Positions 15,966 through 26,101 of a DNA stretch of 64,000 nt are shown one piece after another (position 1 is the stretch's first letter; every line of letters starts with the position of its first letter). The stretch spans positions 1,812,001 through 1,876,000 of the forward strand of contig NZ_CP126115.1 of the NCBI RefSeq assembly GCF_030123505.1, written 5' to 3'. The translations under genes were made by a program, and so were the position numbers. This stretch comes from Neobacillus sp. YX16. GTDB taxonomy: Bacteria; Bacillota; Bacilli; Bacillales; Cytobacillaceae. The notes below the pieces were generated by a model that saw only the letters and a list, made by a program, of their open reading frames with translations, ran no database searches and was not told where the DNA came from.

Positions 15966-18199
15966 ACAAGAAACAGCCATATATGAATTTCGGAGCAGCC
16001 GGTTTGTTTGTACTATTCGGCCTGCTCTTTTTTATATTGTTATTGAGGTATTTTTCCATTCAATTTACTGGTGAGGTCGGTTCCCAGCCGCTTGCAGCAA
16101 AAGCACAGCAAAAATACAGCAGAACAGGGAATTTGGAAGCGGTAAGAGGTGTGATTTATGACAAAAATGGGGAAGTGGTCTCTGAGGATACAACTTCTTA
16201 TACATTGATTGCCATTTTAGATAAAAAGATGACTACGAATACAAAAAAGCCGAACCATGTTACGGACCCAGAAAAAACTGCAAGGGAATTGGCAAAGTTT
16301 ATCGAAATGGAAGAATCTAAGATTTATAGTATTTTAACTAAAGATCAGTTTCAGGTTGAATTTGGTAAAGCGGGAAGAGACATTTCGCACCAAACAAAAA
16401 AAGAAATTGAAGCTTTAAAACTTCCAGGGATTACATTTAAACGAGACTCAAAAAGGTTTTATCCGAATGGAATCTTTGCTTCTCACCTAGTTGGATACGC
16501 TGACAGAATTGATGAAAAGGATGGAACCTACAATTACGTCGGGAAAATGGGGATTGAACAAACATTAAATAAAGAGTTAACAGGCAAGGATGGGAAAATT
16601 AATTACGAAAGTGATTTATGGGGATATTTGCTTCCAAACGGTGAACAGAAGGTTACCCCTGCTGAGAACGGAAATGATGTCTACTTAACGATTGACAAGA
16701 AGATTCAAACATTCCTAGAAGATGCTATGAACAAGGTAGTTGAGGAATATAATCCAAAGAAAATCATCGCCATCGTAGCTGATCCAAAAACAGGTGAAAT
16801 CTTAGCGATGGGACAGAGACCTTCCTTTCACCCTAAAACGAAGGAAGGGATTAATAACAGCTGGCATAACGAAGCCATCGAATCTTCTTTTGAGCCAGGT
16901 TCAACGATGAAAATTTTCACACTTGCTGCGGCTATTGAAGAAAAAAAATTTAATCCTAATGAATTATTCCAGTCTGGTTCTTATAGAGTAACATCAAAAG
17001 ATAAGCCAATACATGACCATAATAGATCTGGATGGGGAACCATTTCCTATCTTGAGGGAGTTCAGCGCTCTTCGAATGTTGCCTTTGCAAAGCTGGCAAA
17101 TGAAAAATTAGGTTTTGAAAAATTCCGTGAGTACTTAACTAAATTTGGATTGGACCGACCAACCGGTATCGACCTTCCAAATGAAACGTCTGGAAAAATT
17201 CAATTTACCTGGCCAATTGAAAAAGCAACCACTGCATATGGACAAGGGACGGCGATTACGCCAATCCAGCAAATCCAGGCGGCAACAGCGATTGCAAATA
17301 AGGGGAAAATGATGAAGCCTCACGTGGTAGACAAAATCGTCAATCACGACACAGGAAAAGTAATTCGTGATACTACGCCAGAAGTTGTTGGCACACCCAT
17401 TTCTGCTGAAACCGCAAAAGAAGTACTTGATATTCTTGAAACAGTAGTAACAAATGAAGAAACAGGTACGGGAAATCGATATCAGATTGATGGCTATAGT
17501 GTTGCAGGAAAAACAGGAACTGCAAGTATTCCTGATCCTAAGGGCGGTTATTTAGGAGGACAAGAAGATTATATTTTTTCATTTTTAGGCATGGCTCCTG
17601 CTGATAATCCAAAATTAATTGTATACGTTGCAGTTCAACAACCGGAAATTGAGCACTATTCCATGGGCTCTATCCCAGTTTCGATGGTTTTTAATCCTGT
17701 TATGAAAAATAGTTTACAATACTTAAATATTCAACCTTCACAACAAGAAAAAGCCTCTACGACAAAACTAGGAGAGTTCGAAGGTCAAGCTGTAACAGAA
17801 ACAATAAAAAAACTTGAGGAACAGGAACTAGAGGTAGTTGTTTTAGGAAAGGGAACAAAAGTAACGGGACAGCTTCCAGCTGCCGGTACAAACGTTCTAG
17901 AAGGTGAGAAAATTATTCTTCAAACTGATGGAGAGTTGAATGTACCTGATTTTTCAGGGTGGTCACTCAGGGACGTGATGAAGGTTGCAAAAATATCTGG
18001 AGTTAAACTAAATTCTACAGGCAGCGGTTATGTGGTTAAGCAAAGTCTCAAAGAGGGTGCGCTTTTACGCAAAGGAGATTTTTTAATCGTTGATTTAAAA
18101 ACTCCAGAAGATATCTTGAAGTTAGAGGAAGAAAACAAAGAAGTTGATGAAAATAGTAAGTTATCTGATGAAGTGGCAGAAGAGGTCCCGCTAGATTGA
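15962..18199 (+). CDS. pbpB: Septal penicillin-binding protein 2B (PBP2B)
   Basis: The class B PBP that acts at the division septum, with transpeptidase activity on lipid II-derived glycan strands. The 745-residue protein has a membrane anchor (about 12-30), a dimerisation/pedestal domain (60-230) and a transpeptidase domain with Ser314-Thr-Met-Lys, SSN at 370-372 and KTG at 517-519. It ends in two PASTA domains (about 600-715) and a short acidic tail. In B. subtilis its scaffold role is essential even without catalysis. It is paired with FtsL upstream and the sporulation paralogue SpoVD downstream. Confidence 0.96.
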   Translation: MNKKQPYMNFGAAGLFVLFGLLFFILLLRYFSIQFTGEVGSQPLAAKAQQKYSRTGNLEAVRGVIYDKNGEVVSEDTTSYTLIAILDKKMTTNTKKPNHVTDPEKTARELAKFIEMEESKIYSILTKDQFQVEFGKAGRDISHQTKKEIEALKLPGITFKRDSKRFYPNGIFASHLVGYADRIDEKDGTYNYVGKMGIEQTLNKELTGKDGKINYESDLWGYLLPNGEQKVTPAENGNDVYLTIDKKIQTFLEDAMNKVVEEYNPKKIIAIVADPKTGEILAMGQRPSFHPKTKEGINNSWHNEAIESSFEPGSTMKIFTLAAAIEEKKFNPNELFQSGSYRVTSKDKPIHDHNRSGWGTISYLEGVQRSSNVAFAKLANEKLGFEKFREYLTKFGLDRPTGIDLPNETSGKIQFTWPIEKATTAYGQGTAITPIQQIQAATAIANKGKMMKPHVVDKIVNHDTGKVIRDTTPEVVGTPISAETAKEVLDILETVVTNEETGTGNRYQIDGYSVAGKTGTASIPDPKGGYLGGQEDYIFSFLGMAPADNPKLIVYVAVQQPEIEHYSMGSIPVSMVFNPVMKNSLQYLNIQPSQQEKASTTKLGEFEGQAVTETIKKLEEQELEVVVLGKGTKVTGQLPAAGTNVLEGEKIILQTDGELNVPDFSGWSLRDVMKVAKISGVKLNSTGSGYVVKQSLKEGALLRKGDFLIVDLKTPEDILKLEEENKEVDENSKLSDEVAEEVPLD

Positions 18200-18291
18200 T
18201 AATAGGCATAGAACGGTGTCAGTAATCGTTCTATCCAAATAAGTACAAGCATATAAATGAACGAGTAGGATAAAGGAGGCTCGTTCATTTT

Positions 18292-20211
18292 ATGCGTGTT
18301 TCAAATGTAACTGTCCGTAAGAGGTTAATGATTGCATTGTTCGTTGGAATTCTTATCTTTTTAATCATTGATGTCCGACTTGGTTATGTACAGTTTGTTC
18401 TAGGTGATATGTTGACCGGTCAAGCTAAAGGTTCTTGGAGTAGAAATATTCCATTTGAACCAGAGCGCGGCGAGATTATAGACCGTAATGGTGTTCCATT
18501 AGCCACAAATGTTAGTGCTCCAACTGTATATGTAGTACCGAGACAGGTCAAAGACCCTGCTGCAACTTCTGAAAAACTTTCCGCTGTGTTAAATATTCCA
18601 AAGGAAAATGCATATCGGCAAATCACCCAGGGTGAATCTATTGTAAGGATAAAAGAGGGTAGAAAGATTTCTCATGAAAAAGCAAAAGAAATCAGGGCTT
18701 TAGGACTTGAAGGAGTTTATATAGGTGAAGACTCAAAAAGGCATTACCCGTTTGGGAGTTATCTTTCTCATGTTTTAGGATTTTCTGGGGTGGACAACCA
18801 GGGGTTAATGGGATTAGAGCTATATTACGACAAAGAACTTAGCGGTGAGAAAGGCTCTGTTAAGTTTTATGCCAATGCTAAGGGTGAAAGAATGAATGAC
18901 ATGGCTGACGATTACGAGCATCCCGTTGATGGTCTTGATTTAAAGCTTACAATCGATACCAAAATTCAAACCATTATTGAGCGAGAGCTTGATATTGCGG
19001 AAGCAACTTATAATCCAGATGGAATTATTGCGATTGCCATGAATCCGAATAATGGAAAAATTTTAGGGATGTCTAGTCGGCCGACATTCGACCCCGCAAA
19101 TTTTAGGAATGTTCCTCAGGAAGTATATAACCGGAATCTTCCTGTGTGGTCAAGCTATGAGCCAGGTTCAACATTTAAAATCATCACGCTTGCTGCTGCT
19201 CTCGAGGAAGGGAAAGTGGATTTGGAAAAGGAACATTTCCATGATCCAGGTTCAGTAGAAGTTGCGGGTGCAAGGTTAAAATGCTGGAAACGCGGCGGCC
19301 ATGGAAGCCAGACTTTTTTAGAAGTAGTCCAAAATTCATGTAACCCAGGATTTGTGGAACTCGGTCAAAGATTAGGAAAAGATACATTGTTTAAATATAT
19401 AAAAGATTTTGGTTTTGGGCAGAAAACAGGGATTGACTTAGCGGGTGAAGGTTCCGGGATATTATTTAATTTAGAACGAGTGGGTCCTGTTGAACTAGCA
19501 ACAACGGCTTTTGGTCAAGGTGTATCTGTAACGCCCATTCAACAGGTCGCAGCTGTTGCCGCAGCTGTAAACGGCGGTATTCTTTATAAGCCATATATCG
19601 CAGAAGAGTTAATTGATCCTGTTACAAAAGAAGTAGTGATGAGAAATACTCCTGTGGAGAAACGAAGAGTTATCTCTGAAGCAACGTCCAAGGAAATTCG
19701 CCATGCCCTAGAAAGTGTTGTGGCACAAGGTACTGGTTTCAGGGCCTTTGTTGACTCCTATCGAATTGGCGGCAAAACAGGAACCGCACAAAAAGCGCAA
19801 AACGGAAGATATTTGGAAAATAATTTTATCGTTTCTTTTATGGGTTTTGCCCCTGCAGATGATCCAGAAATCGTTGTATATGTGGCCGTAGATAACCCCA
19901 AAGGCGGGCTTATCTTTGGGGGAACCATAAGTGCTCCAATCGTTGGCAGTATCATGAAGGATGGTCTTATGGCAATGGGAGTAAAACCTAGGAAAGATCA
20001 AATTGAAAAAGAATTAAGATGGCCGGACACGGCGCCAATAACCCTTCCAGACTTAACAGGTTTAACAAAATTGGAAATTACCGAACAGCTGCTAAATCTT
20101 AAGATTGATGCAAGTGGTGAAGGTGACATTGTTGTAAGACAATCCCCTGAAGCCGGTACAAAAGTAAAAGAAGGTTCAACAATTAGACTTTATTTTGGTA
20201 AAGAGGAATAA
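18292..20211 (+). CDS. spoVD: Sporulation-specific penicillin-binding protein SpoVD
   Basis: A class B PBP that makes spore cortex peptidoglycan in the mother cell, partnered with the SEDS glycosyltransferase SpoVE. The 639-residue protein has an N-terminal anchor (about 11-29), a dimerisation domain, a transpeptidase domain with Ser293-Thr-Phe-Lys and a KTG motif, and one C-terminal PASTA domain (about 580-638). The start MRVSNVTVRKRL matches the B. subtilis protein, although the AGGAGG lies a long 12 bases upstream. A CATATAAAT segment (18250-18258) could be the -10 of a sigma E promoter, but its -35 is weak. It is closed by a strong terminator. Confidence 0.95.
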   Translation: MRVSNVTVRKRLMIALFVGILIFLIIDVRLGYVQFVLGDMLTGQAKGSWSRNIPFEPERGEIIDRNGVPLATNVSAPTVYVVPRQVKDPAATSEKLSAVLNIPKENAYRQITQGESIVRIKEGRKISHEKAKEIRALGLEGVYIGEDSKRHYPFGSYLSHVLGFSGVDNQGLMGLELYYDKELSGEKGSVKFYANAKGERMNDMADDYEHPVDGLDLKLTIDTKIQTIIERELDIAEATYNPDGIIAIAMNPNNGKILGMSSRPTFDPANFRNVPQEVYNRNLPVWSSYEPGSTFKIITLAAALEEGKVDLEKEHFHDPGSVEVAGARLKCWKRGGHGSQTFLEVVQNSCNPGFVELGQRLGKDTLFKYIKDFGFGQKTGIDLAGEGSGILFNLERVGPVELATTAFGQGVSVTPIQQVAAVAAAVNGGILYKPYIAEELIDPVTKEVVMRNTPVEKRRVISEATSKEIRHALESVVAQGTGFRAFVDSYRIGGKTGTAQKAQNGRYLENNFIVSFMGFAPADDPEIVVYVAVDNPKGGLIFGGTISAPIVGSIMKDGLMAMGVKPRKDQIEKELRWPDTAPITLPDLTGLTKLEITEQLLNLKIDASGEGDIVVRQSPEAGTKVKEGSTIRLYFGKEE

Positions 20212-20236
20212 AGATAGTGTGAAAAATTTCTTTGTT

Positions 20237-20272
20237 AGGCGGCCGGAATGATTTCTGCCGCCTGTTTTTTTT
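20237..20272 (+). terminator. Terminator after spoVD
   Basis: A perfect AGGCGGC/GCCGCCT stem (20237-20263) followed by G and eight T. It separates the pbpB-spoVD unit from murE, implying a murE promoter in the next 120 bases, which I could not pin down. Confidence 0.88.
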
Positions 20273-20395
20273 GAAAAACTAAAGGATAAATGGCATTCTA
20301 CTTTGTTTTGCTGTAAAATAAGGTGAATCTTTTTAAGAGAAATTTTTATGTAAAAAATTGTTGATTTTGCAAAAGGCAAGAGAGGAATTGAGATT

Positions 20396-21856
20396 ATGAA
20401 ATTACATGATTTACTTCAACATTTGCACCTCCTTGTTCCTTATCAAGGAACTGATGCTGAGATTTCGTCGATTGAAAACGACAATCGCAAGGTGCAAAAG
20501 GGAAGTTTATTTATTTGTATTAAAGGATATACCGTCGATGGACATGATTATGCGGAATCCGCAGTGAATAATGGAGCTGCTGCAGTGCTAGCTGAGCGCG
20601 CACTTCCACTTTCTGTACCCGTCATAATCGTTAATGATACAACTAGGGCGATGGCAGTATTAGCTGATGCTTTTTATAACCATCCAACAAAAAAACTACA
20701 TTTAATCGGAATCACAGGGACTAACGGGAAAACAACCACCAGTCATCTAATCGAAAAAATATTTTCTGATGTAAATCGGAGTACGGGATTAATAGGAACC
20801 ATGTATACAAAAATAGGCAGCCAGAAGATTGAAACGAAAAATACAACGCCAGAAAGTTTAATCCTTCAAAAGGGTTTCCAACAAATGCTTGATGCTGGTG
20901 TAGATACAGCAATAATGGAGGTTTCATCACATGCCTTACATATGGGGAGAGTACATGGTTGTGACTATGATATAGCCGTATTTACAAACCTCAGCCAAGA
21001 TCATTTAGACTACCATAAAACAATGGACGACTATAAGCACGCTAAGAGTTTATTATTTTCTCAGCTAGGAAATACTTTTGACCCTAATAAACCCAAATAT
21101 GCAATCTTAAATGCAGATGACTCTGCTTCTGAAATGTATCGCAAATCAACAGCAGCCCATGTTATTACGTATGGAATTGATAATGAGGCAGATTTCCATG
21201 CCAGAAATATTAAGATGACTTCTAGTGGGACTACTTTTGAAATAGTAATTAAAGAGAAGAGTTATCCAATCAACATACAGCTCATTGGGAAGTTTAGTGT
21301 TTATAATGTTTTGGCTAGTATCGCTGCTGCCTTTGTTTCAAATATTCCGATGGTAGAAATTATTGATTCTATCGAAAGTGTTAAAGGGGTAGACGGAAGA
21401 TTTGAGCTCGTAAATGCAGGTCAAGAATTTACAGTTATAGTGGATTATGCACATACACCGGATAGCTTAGAAAATGTCTTGAAAACAATACAAAGCTTTG
21501 CCAATAAGAGAGTTTTTGTAGTAGTAGGATGTGGAGGAGACCGTGATAAAACAAAGCGGCCATTGATGGCTGAAATTGCATGTCGGTATGGTACAGATCC
21601 TATTTTCACCTCGGATAACCCAAGAAGTGAAGACCCTTTAGCAATATTAAGAGATATGGAGAATGGTGTATCAGGGGAAAGCTACATTACCATTCCTGAT
21701 AGAAAAGAGGCTATTGTTAAGGCAATTAACCAGGCTGCTGATGGAGATGTAATCTTAATCGCTGGTAAAGGCCACGAAACATACCAGATAATCGGCAGTA
21801 AAGTTTATGATTTTGATGACCGAGTCATTGCTCGGGAAGCTATCGAGGAGAGATAG
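20396..21856 (+). CDS. murE: UDP-MurNAc-L-Ala-D-Glu:meso-DAP ligase MurE
   Basis: MurE adds the third residue of the peptidoglycan stem peptide using ATP. The 486-residue protein has the N-terminal UDP-binding domain (about 20-98), the ATP loop GTNGKTT at 108-114, and the C-terminal domain with DNPR at 407-410, the signature of meso-diaminopimelate-adding enzymes. Peptidoglycan is therefore of the DAP type, as in most Bacillus. It begins the murE-to-spoVE run. The next gene, two bases after its stop, encodes an isolated domain resembling its own N-terminus. Confidence 0.97.
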   Translation: MKLHDLLQHLHLLVPYQGTDAEISSIENDNRKVQKGSLFICIKGYTVDGHDYAESAVNNGAAAVLAERALPLSVPVIIVNDTTRAMAVLADAFYNHPTKKLHLIGITGTNGKTTTSHLIEKIFSDVNRSTGLIGTMYTKIGSQKIETKNTTPESLILQKGFQQMLDAGVDTAIMEVSSHALHMGRVHGCDYDIAVFTNLSQDHLDYHKTMDDYKHAKSLLFSQLGNTFDPNKPKYAILNADDSASEMYRKSTAAHVITYGIDNEADFHARNIKMTSSGTTFEIVIKEKSYPINIQLIGKFSVYNVLASIAAAFVSNIPMVEIIDSIESVKGVDGRFELVNAGQEFTVIVDYAHTPDSLENVLKTIQSFANKRVFVVVGCGGDRDKTKRPLMAEIACRYGTDPIFTSDNPRSEDPLAILRDMENGVSGESYITIPDRKEAIVKAINQAADGDVILIAGKGHETYQIIGSKVYDFDDRVIAREAIEER

Positions 21857-21858
21857 AA

Positions 21859-22314
21859 ATGTACTTAGCTTTTGATGATTTAGTAGCAATATTCCCGGAG
21901 TTTAAGGGTATAAAAGAGGCGGATCATTTATATTTTACGGTCACTGACAATGCAGGCAGAGAGCAGACAAGAGGTTTATTTATACCGTTAAATGATGATT
22001 CAGGGGAACTTTTAGATGCAATCGCAAATGGGGCCATTGCAGCAGTTTGGGATAAAAAGAAACAGATACCGAGATATACTCCCAATCACTTTCCCATCTT
22101 TTTTACTGAAAATCCCACCTCAGGAGTCCGAGATTTGTTGCGATTTTATTTTGATAAAATAGACGGAGATAAAGTAGAGAAAATGAATATGACCGATTTC
22201 GCATTTTTAAATAAAAAACTTCTCAAAGAAAATAAAGAAACATATGATATAGCTGTAATGTTGGAAAAGATAGCTATGAAGAATTCGAATAATGATGTAG
22301 AGAGGAGGGGGTAA
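21859..22314 (+). CDS. Stand-alone Mur ligase N-terminal-like domain protein
   Basis: A 151-residue soluble protein that I do not recognise by name. Residues 38-100 (RGLFIPL...GAIAAV...[23 protein letters not shown]) repeat the pattern of the UDP-MurNAc-binding N-domain of MurE/MurF. Compare the KGSLFICI...GAAAVLAE...[21 protein letters not shown] stretch of the adjacent murE. There is no ATP-binding GTNGKT loop and no C-terminal ligase domain. It may be a domain relic or a regulator of Mur enzymes. It sits two bases after murE and ends three bases before mraY, so it is translated in the operon. Fold similarity is inferred by eye only. Confidence 0.72.
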   Translation: MYLAFDDLVAIFPEFKGIKEADHLYFTVTDNAGREQTRGLFIPLNDDSGELLDAIANGAIAAVWDKKKQIPRYTPNHFPIFFTENPTSGVRDLLRFYFDKIDGDKVEKMNMTDFAFLNKKLLKENKETYDIAVMLEKIAMKNSNNDVERRG

Positions 22315-22316
22315 AA

Positions 22317-23291
22317 ATGCTGGAGCAAGTTATTTTTTTCACAATTTTAATGGGCTTCCTGATTACCGTATTGCTTTCTCCAATTTTTATTCCCTTCTTA
22401 AGAAGGTTGAAATTTGGACAAAGCATTAGGGAAGAAGGTCCCAAATCCCATCAAGTAAAAACGGGTACACCAACGATGGGCGGTATCATGATTTTATTTT
22501 CCATTATTATTACTACTCTTGTCATGACTGGAAAGTTTTCTGAACCAACTGTTAAAACCTATTTACTTATTCTTGTAACATTTGGATTTGGTTTATTAGG
22601 ATTTTTGGATGATTTTATCAAAGTCGCATTAAAGCGTAATTTAGGTTTAACCTCTAGACAAAAGCTTTTAGGGCAAATTATTATTTCAGTTATTTTTTAT
22701 CTTGTTTATAAAGAAAATGGTTTTCCTACGGAAATTACGATCCCAGGTAGTGATTACTCCATTGAATTAGGCTGGTTTTTTGTGTTTTTCATTGTTTTTT
22801 GGCTGGTAGGCTTTTCAAATGCAGTCAATTTGACAGATGGACTAGATGGATTACTTTCAGGGACGGCCGCGATAGCTTTTGGTGCCTATGCTGTCTTAGC
22901 TTGGAATCAATCGCAGATGGAAGTGGCAATCTTTTCAGTTGCTGTAGCTGGGGCTGTTTTAGGGTTCCTAGTTTTTAATGCTCACCCTGCAAAGGTGTTT
23001 ATGGGTGATACCGGGTCACTCGCCCTTGGTGGTGCGATTGCTACCATAGCTATTTTAACAAAGTTGGAATTATTGTTAGTTATTATAGGCGGCGTATTTG
23101 TAATTGAAACCTTGTCGGTTATTTTGCAGGTTATCTCTTTTAAAACAACAGGGAAAAGGATTTTTCGGATGAGTCCACTCCATCACCACTACGAGCTGCG
23201 TGGTTGGTCTGAATGGAAGGTTGTTGTAACTTTTTGGAGTGTTGGTTTAATATTAGCGATACTAGGTATCTATATTGAGGTGTGGTTATAA
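22317..23291 (+). CDS. mraY: Phospho-MurNAc-pentapeptide-transferase MraY
   Basis: MraY moves phospho-MurNAc-pentapeptide from UDP to undecaprenyl phosphate, forming lipid I at the inner face of the membrane. The 324-residue protein has about ten transmembrane helices and the catalytic aspartate motifs LGFLDDFIK (about 95-103), NLTDGLDGL and [11 protein letters not shown], plus the histidine-rich SPLHHHYE loop near the C-terminus. ATG follows GAGGAGGGGG. It abuts murD, whose GTG directly follows the mraY stop. Confidence 0.97.
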   Translation: MLEQVIFFTILMGFLITVLLSPIFIPFLRRLKFGQSIREEGPKSHQVKTGTPTMGGIMILFSIIITTLVMTGKFSEPTVKTYLLILVTFGFGLLGFLDDFIKVALKRNLGLTSRQKLLGQIIISVIFYLVYKENGFPTEITIPGSDYSIELGWFFVFFIVFWLVGFSNAVNLTDGLDGLLSGTAAIAFGAYAVLAWNQSQMEVAIFSVAVAGAVLGFLVFNAHPAKVFMGDTGSLALGGAIATIAILTKLELLLVIIGGVFVIETLSVILQVISFKTTGKRIFRMSPLHHHYELRGWSEWKVVVTFWSVGLILAILGIYIEVWL

Positions 23292-24644
23292 GTGAAGCAG
23301 ATTAATACGTATATTCATAAAAAAATACTCGTCCTTGGACTTGCAAAAAGCGGGGTAACGGCTGCTGCTCTTTTACATAAACTTGGAGCGTTCGTGACAG
23401 TAAATGATAAAAAACCATTATCAGAAAATCCAGAGGCGCGAGGGTTATTAGAGCAAGGTATTAAAGTTATATGTGGTGAACACCCTGTTGAACTACTCGA
23501 CGAAGGATTCGAACTTATCGTAAAAAATCCCGGCATTCCGTATCAAAACCCTATCATTGAAGGCGCTATTGAGAAGGGTATACCTGTTTTAACAGAGGTG
23601 GAGCTTGCTTACCAAATATCTGAAGCACCTTTCATTGGTATAACCGGGACAAATGGAAAAACGACCACGACTACATTAATTTTTGAAATGTTGAATGCAG
23701 GTAATAAGAAGCCTTTAATTGCCGGTAATATTGGAACAGTTGCTTCTGGTGTAGCGGAAGAAGCGACGTCAGAAAATAATATCGTTATCGAATTATCATC
23801 CTTTCAATTAATGGGAATAGAAACGTTCAAGCCTAAGATAGCCATTATTACGAATTTGTATGATGCTCATTTAGATTATCATGGAAACAGAGAAGAGTAT
23901 TATAAAGCAAAAGCGAATATTACCAAAAATCAGACGGATGAAGATTACTTTATTTATAATGCAGATCAGCAGGAAGTGGTGGAAATTGCTGCAAAATCCC
24001 GGGCTTGTGCTATTCCATTTTCGACAAAGCGCGTGATTACGGAAGGTGCTTACATTAATGAGGGCTGGATTTGCTTTAAAGGCAAAAAAGTAATGTTAGT
24101 AGAAGAAATAGCTCTTCCTGGTGTTCATAATCTTGAAAATATCTTATCTGCAATGGCAGCTGCAAAGTTAACCGGTGTTAAGAATGATGCCATTATAAGT
24201 GTTCTTAGAACGTTCACAGGGGTTAAACACCGTCTTCAGTACGTTACAGAAATTGCTGATAGAAAGTTTTATAATGACTCAAAGGCAACAAATATGCTTG
24301 CCACTATCCCGGCGTTACAGGCTTTTAAGAATCCAATAATTCTGCTTGCCGGAGGGCTTGACCGTGGAAATGAATTTGATGAACTAATACCATATTTGAA
24401 AAATGTGAAAGCATTAATTACTTTTGGTCAAACTGCAGGGAAAATTCAGCGGGTTGGGGTAGAAGCAGGAATAAAACAAATTAACACTGTCGATAATGTT
24501 GAAAAGGCCGTGCCTGTTGCTTATGAATATTCAGAACCAGGTGACGTTATTTTGTTATCTCCTGCATGTGCAAGCTGGGATCAATATAAAAGTTTTGAAG
24601 TCAGGGGAGACATTTTTATCGAAGCGGTGCATAAGCTTAAGTAA
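23292..24644 (+). CDS. murD: UDP-MurNAc-L-Ala:D-Glu ligase MurD
   Basis: MurD adds D-glutamate to UDP-MurNAc-L-alanine. The 450-residue protein has an N-terminal Rossmann-like UDP domain (VLGLAKSG at 14-21), the ATP loop GTNGKTTT at 119-126 and the C-terminal domain with [13 protein letters not shown] near the end. It starts with GTG immediately after the mraY stop, with GAGGTG upstream inside mraY. It is followed not by spoVE directly but by a hairpin-forming repeat of about 180 bp. Confidence 0.96.
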   Translation: MKQINTYIHKKILVLGLAKSGVTAAALLHKLGAFVTVNDKKPLSENPEARGLLEQGIKVICGEHPVELLDEGFELIVKNPGIPYQNPIIEGAIEKGIPVLTEVELAYQISEAPFIGITGTNGKTTTTTLIFEMLNAGNKKPLIAGNIGTVASGVAEEATSENNIVIELSSFQLMGIETFKPKIAIITNLYDAHLDYHGNREEYYKAKANITKNQTDEDYFIYNADQQEVVEIAAKSRACAIPFSTKRVITEGAYINEGWICFKGKKVMLVEEIALPGVHNLENILSAMAAAKLTGVKNDAIISVLRTFTGVKHRLQYVTEIADRKFYNDSKATNMLATIPALQAFKNPIILLAGGLDRGNEFDELIPYLKNVKALITFGQTAGKIQRVGVEAGIKQINTVDNVEKAVPVAYEYSEPGDVILLSPACASWDQYKSFEVRGDIFIEAVHKLK

Positions 24645-24645
24645 G

Positions 24646-24821
24646 GGCTTGTCCAACGAAAAGCGGAAGCGACTTGTCCAAGGAAAAATGAAGTTCATTT
24701 TTTCCCAGGAGCGACAGGCATAAGACGAGCCGACGGGAAGGTTGTTCTTTAACCTTCTCGTTGGATTGGCTTATGACCCCGAGCTCCTAGTCGCTGGAGC
24801 TGGACATCTATCGAAGCCTTA
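24646..24821. repeat. Hairpin-forming intergenic repeat between murD and spoVE
   Basis: A GC-richer segment bounded by GGCTTGTCC at the left and GGAGCTGGACAT at the right. It folds on itself: CATAAG (24719-24724) pairs with CTTATG (24770-24775), GGGAAGGTT with AACCTTCTC around loop GTTCTTT (24735-24760), and GCGAC (24711-24715) with GTCGC (24790-24794). It looks like a palindromic repeat; I recall close relatives between genes in other Bacillaceae, but only this copy is in the window. It has no coding potential and differs from the 0.42-kb element. Confidence 0.7.
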
Positions 24822-24846
24822 AAACTTGCTATTCGAGGTGTTAGGT

Positions 24847-25947
24847 GTGCCGACAAAGAGAACAACTCCTGATTTTATATTATTAATTTGTACATTTACG
24901 TTATTGGCAGTAGGGCTTATTATGGTTTATAGTGCGAGTGCGGTATGGGCGGAATATAAATTCGATGACTCGTTCTTCTTTGCAAAGAGACAAACGCTAT
25001 TTGCGGGTGTTGGGATTGCAGCCATGTTTTTTATCATGAATATTAATTATTGGACATGGAGAGAGTGGTCAAAGGTCATTTTGATAACCTGTTTTGTGTT
25101 ACTAATACTCGTACTCATTCCAGGGGTTGGAAATGTTCGAAATGGCTCGCGGAGCTGGATTGGCGTAGGTGCCTTCTCCGTTCAGCCATCAGAGTTTATG
25201 AAGCTTGCTATGATTGCCTTTTTAGCGAAGTTTCTTTCTGAGAGACAGAAATTGATCACCTCCTTTAAAAAAGGGCTGGTGCCATCTTTAGGTCTTGTAT
25301 TTGTTGCCTTTGCCTTGATTATGCTCCAACCAGATTTAGGTACTGGAACTGTAATGATTGGCACCTGTGTAGTTATGATATTTATTGCGGGTGCTAGAGT
25401 TGGACACTTTGCATTATTAGGTTTAATAGGATTAGCAGGATTTGTAGGTTTGATTGCTTCTGCTCCCTATAGGATGAAAAGGATCACCTCCTTCTTAGAC
25501 CCTTGGCAAGACCCGCTAGGGAGTGGTTTTCAAATTATCCAATCGCTCTATGCAATTGGTCCAGGCGGCTTATTCGGTCTTGGGCTAGGTGAAAGCAGAC
25601 AGAAGTTTTTTTACTTACCTGAACCACAAACTGACTTCATTTTTGCAATATTAGCAGAAGAACTAGGTTTTATTGGCGGTTCCTTTATTCTGCTTTTATT
25701 TGCACTGTTGTTATGGAGGGGAATTCGTATTGCCTTAGGGGCACCCGATTTGTATGGAAGCTTTCTGGCAGTTGGTATCATTTCAATGGTCGCCATTCAA
25801 GTTATGATAAACGTCGGTGTAGTAACTGGTTTAATGCCTGTTACTGGAATCACTCTTCCGTTCCTGAGTTATGGCGGATCTTCTCTAACCTTAATGTTGA
25901 TGGCTATAGGTGTTTTATTAAACATAAGCCGTTATTCTAGATATTAA
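24847..25947 (+). CDS. spoVE: SEDS glycosyltransferase SpoVE (spore cortex)
   Basis: A SEDS-family (FtsW/RodA/SpoVE) peptidoglycan polymerase with about ten membrane helices. The position and the N-terminus (LIMVYSASAVWAEYKFDDSFFFAKRQ) identify it as SpoVE, partner of SpoVD in cortex synthesis. GTG at 24847 follows GAGGTG by six bases and gives 366 residues, the B. subtilis length. The frame extends upstream to 24826, into the tail of the repeat, but that start has no ribosome binding site. The signature TGLMPVTGITLPFLSYGGSS is present near the C-terminus. It is followed by a terminator. Confidence 0.95.
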   Translation: MPTKRTTPDFILLICTFTLLAVGLIMVYSASAVWAEYKFDDSFFFAKRQTLFAGVGIAAMFFIMNINYWTWREWSKVILITCFVLLILVLIPGVGNVRNGSRSWIGVGAFSVQPSEFMKLAMIAFLAKFLSERQKLITSFKKGLVPSLGLVFVAFALIMLQPDLGTGTVMIGTCVVMIFIAGARVGHFALLGLIGLAGFVGLIASAPYRMKRITSFLDPWQDPLGSGFQIIQSLYAIGPGGLFGLGLGESRQKFFYLPEPQTDFIFAILAEELGFIGGSFILLLFALLLWRGIRIALGAPDLYGSFLAVGIISMVAIQVMINVGVVTGLMPVTGITLPFLSYGGSSLTLMLMAIGVLLNISRYSRY

Positions 25948-25950
25948 TTT

Positions 25951-25981
25951 ACCCTGTTCTTGAGGCAGGGTCTTTTTATTT
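25951..25981 (+). terminator. Terminator after spoVE
   Basis: ACCCTG (25951-25956)/CAGGGT (25966-25971) stem followed by a T-rich tail, three bases after the spoVE stop. Confidence 0.85.
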
Positions 25982-26101
25982 ATCTTTTTTGTTAGTTTAC
26001 AATTAGATAACATTCTTTTTTCATTCCTTACCTTCTGTTAATTTTATAGTAAGATAGGATAAGAAATGAGCGTAAAGCATTTTTTAATTTGAGGTGGGCA
26101 T

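Noticed and set aside
18218..18258. Sigma E promoter for spoVD
   Set aside because: A CATATAAAT -10-like sequence is present, but no acceptable -35 at the right distance was found, so it is only mentioned under spoVD.
24496..24723. ORF running from murD into the murD-spoVE repeat
   Set aside because: Out of frame with murD and continues only into a palindromic repeat; no homology and no ribosome binding site.
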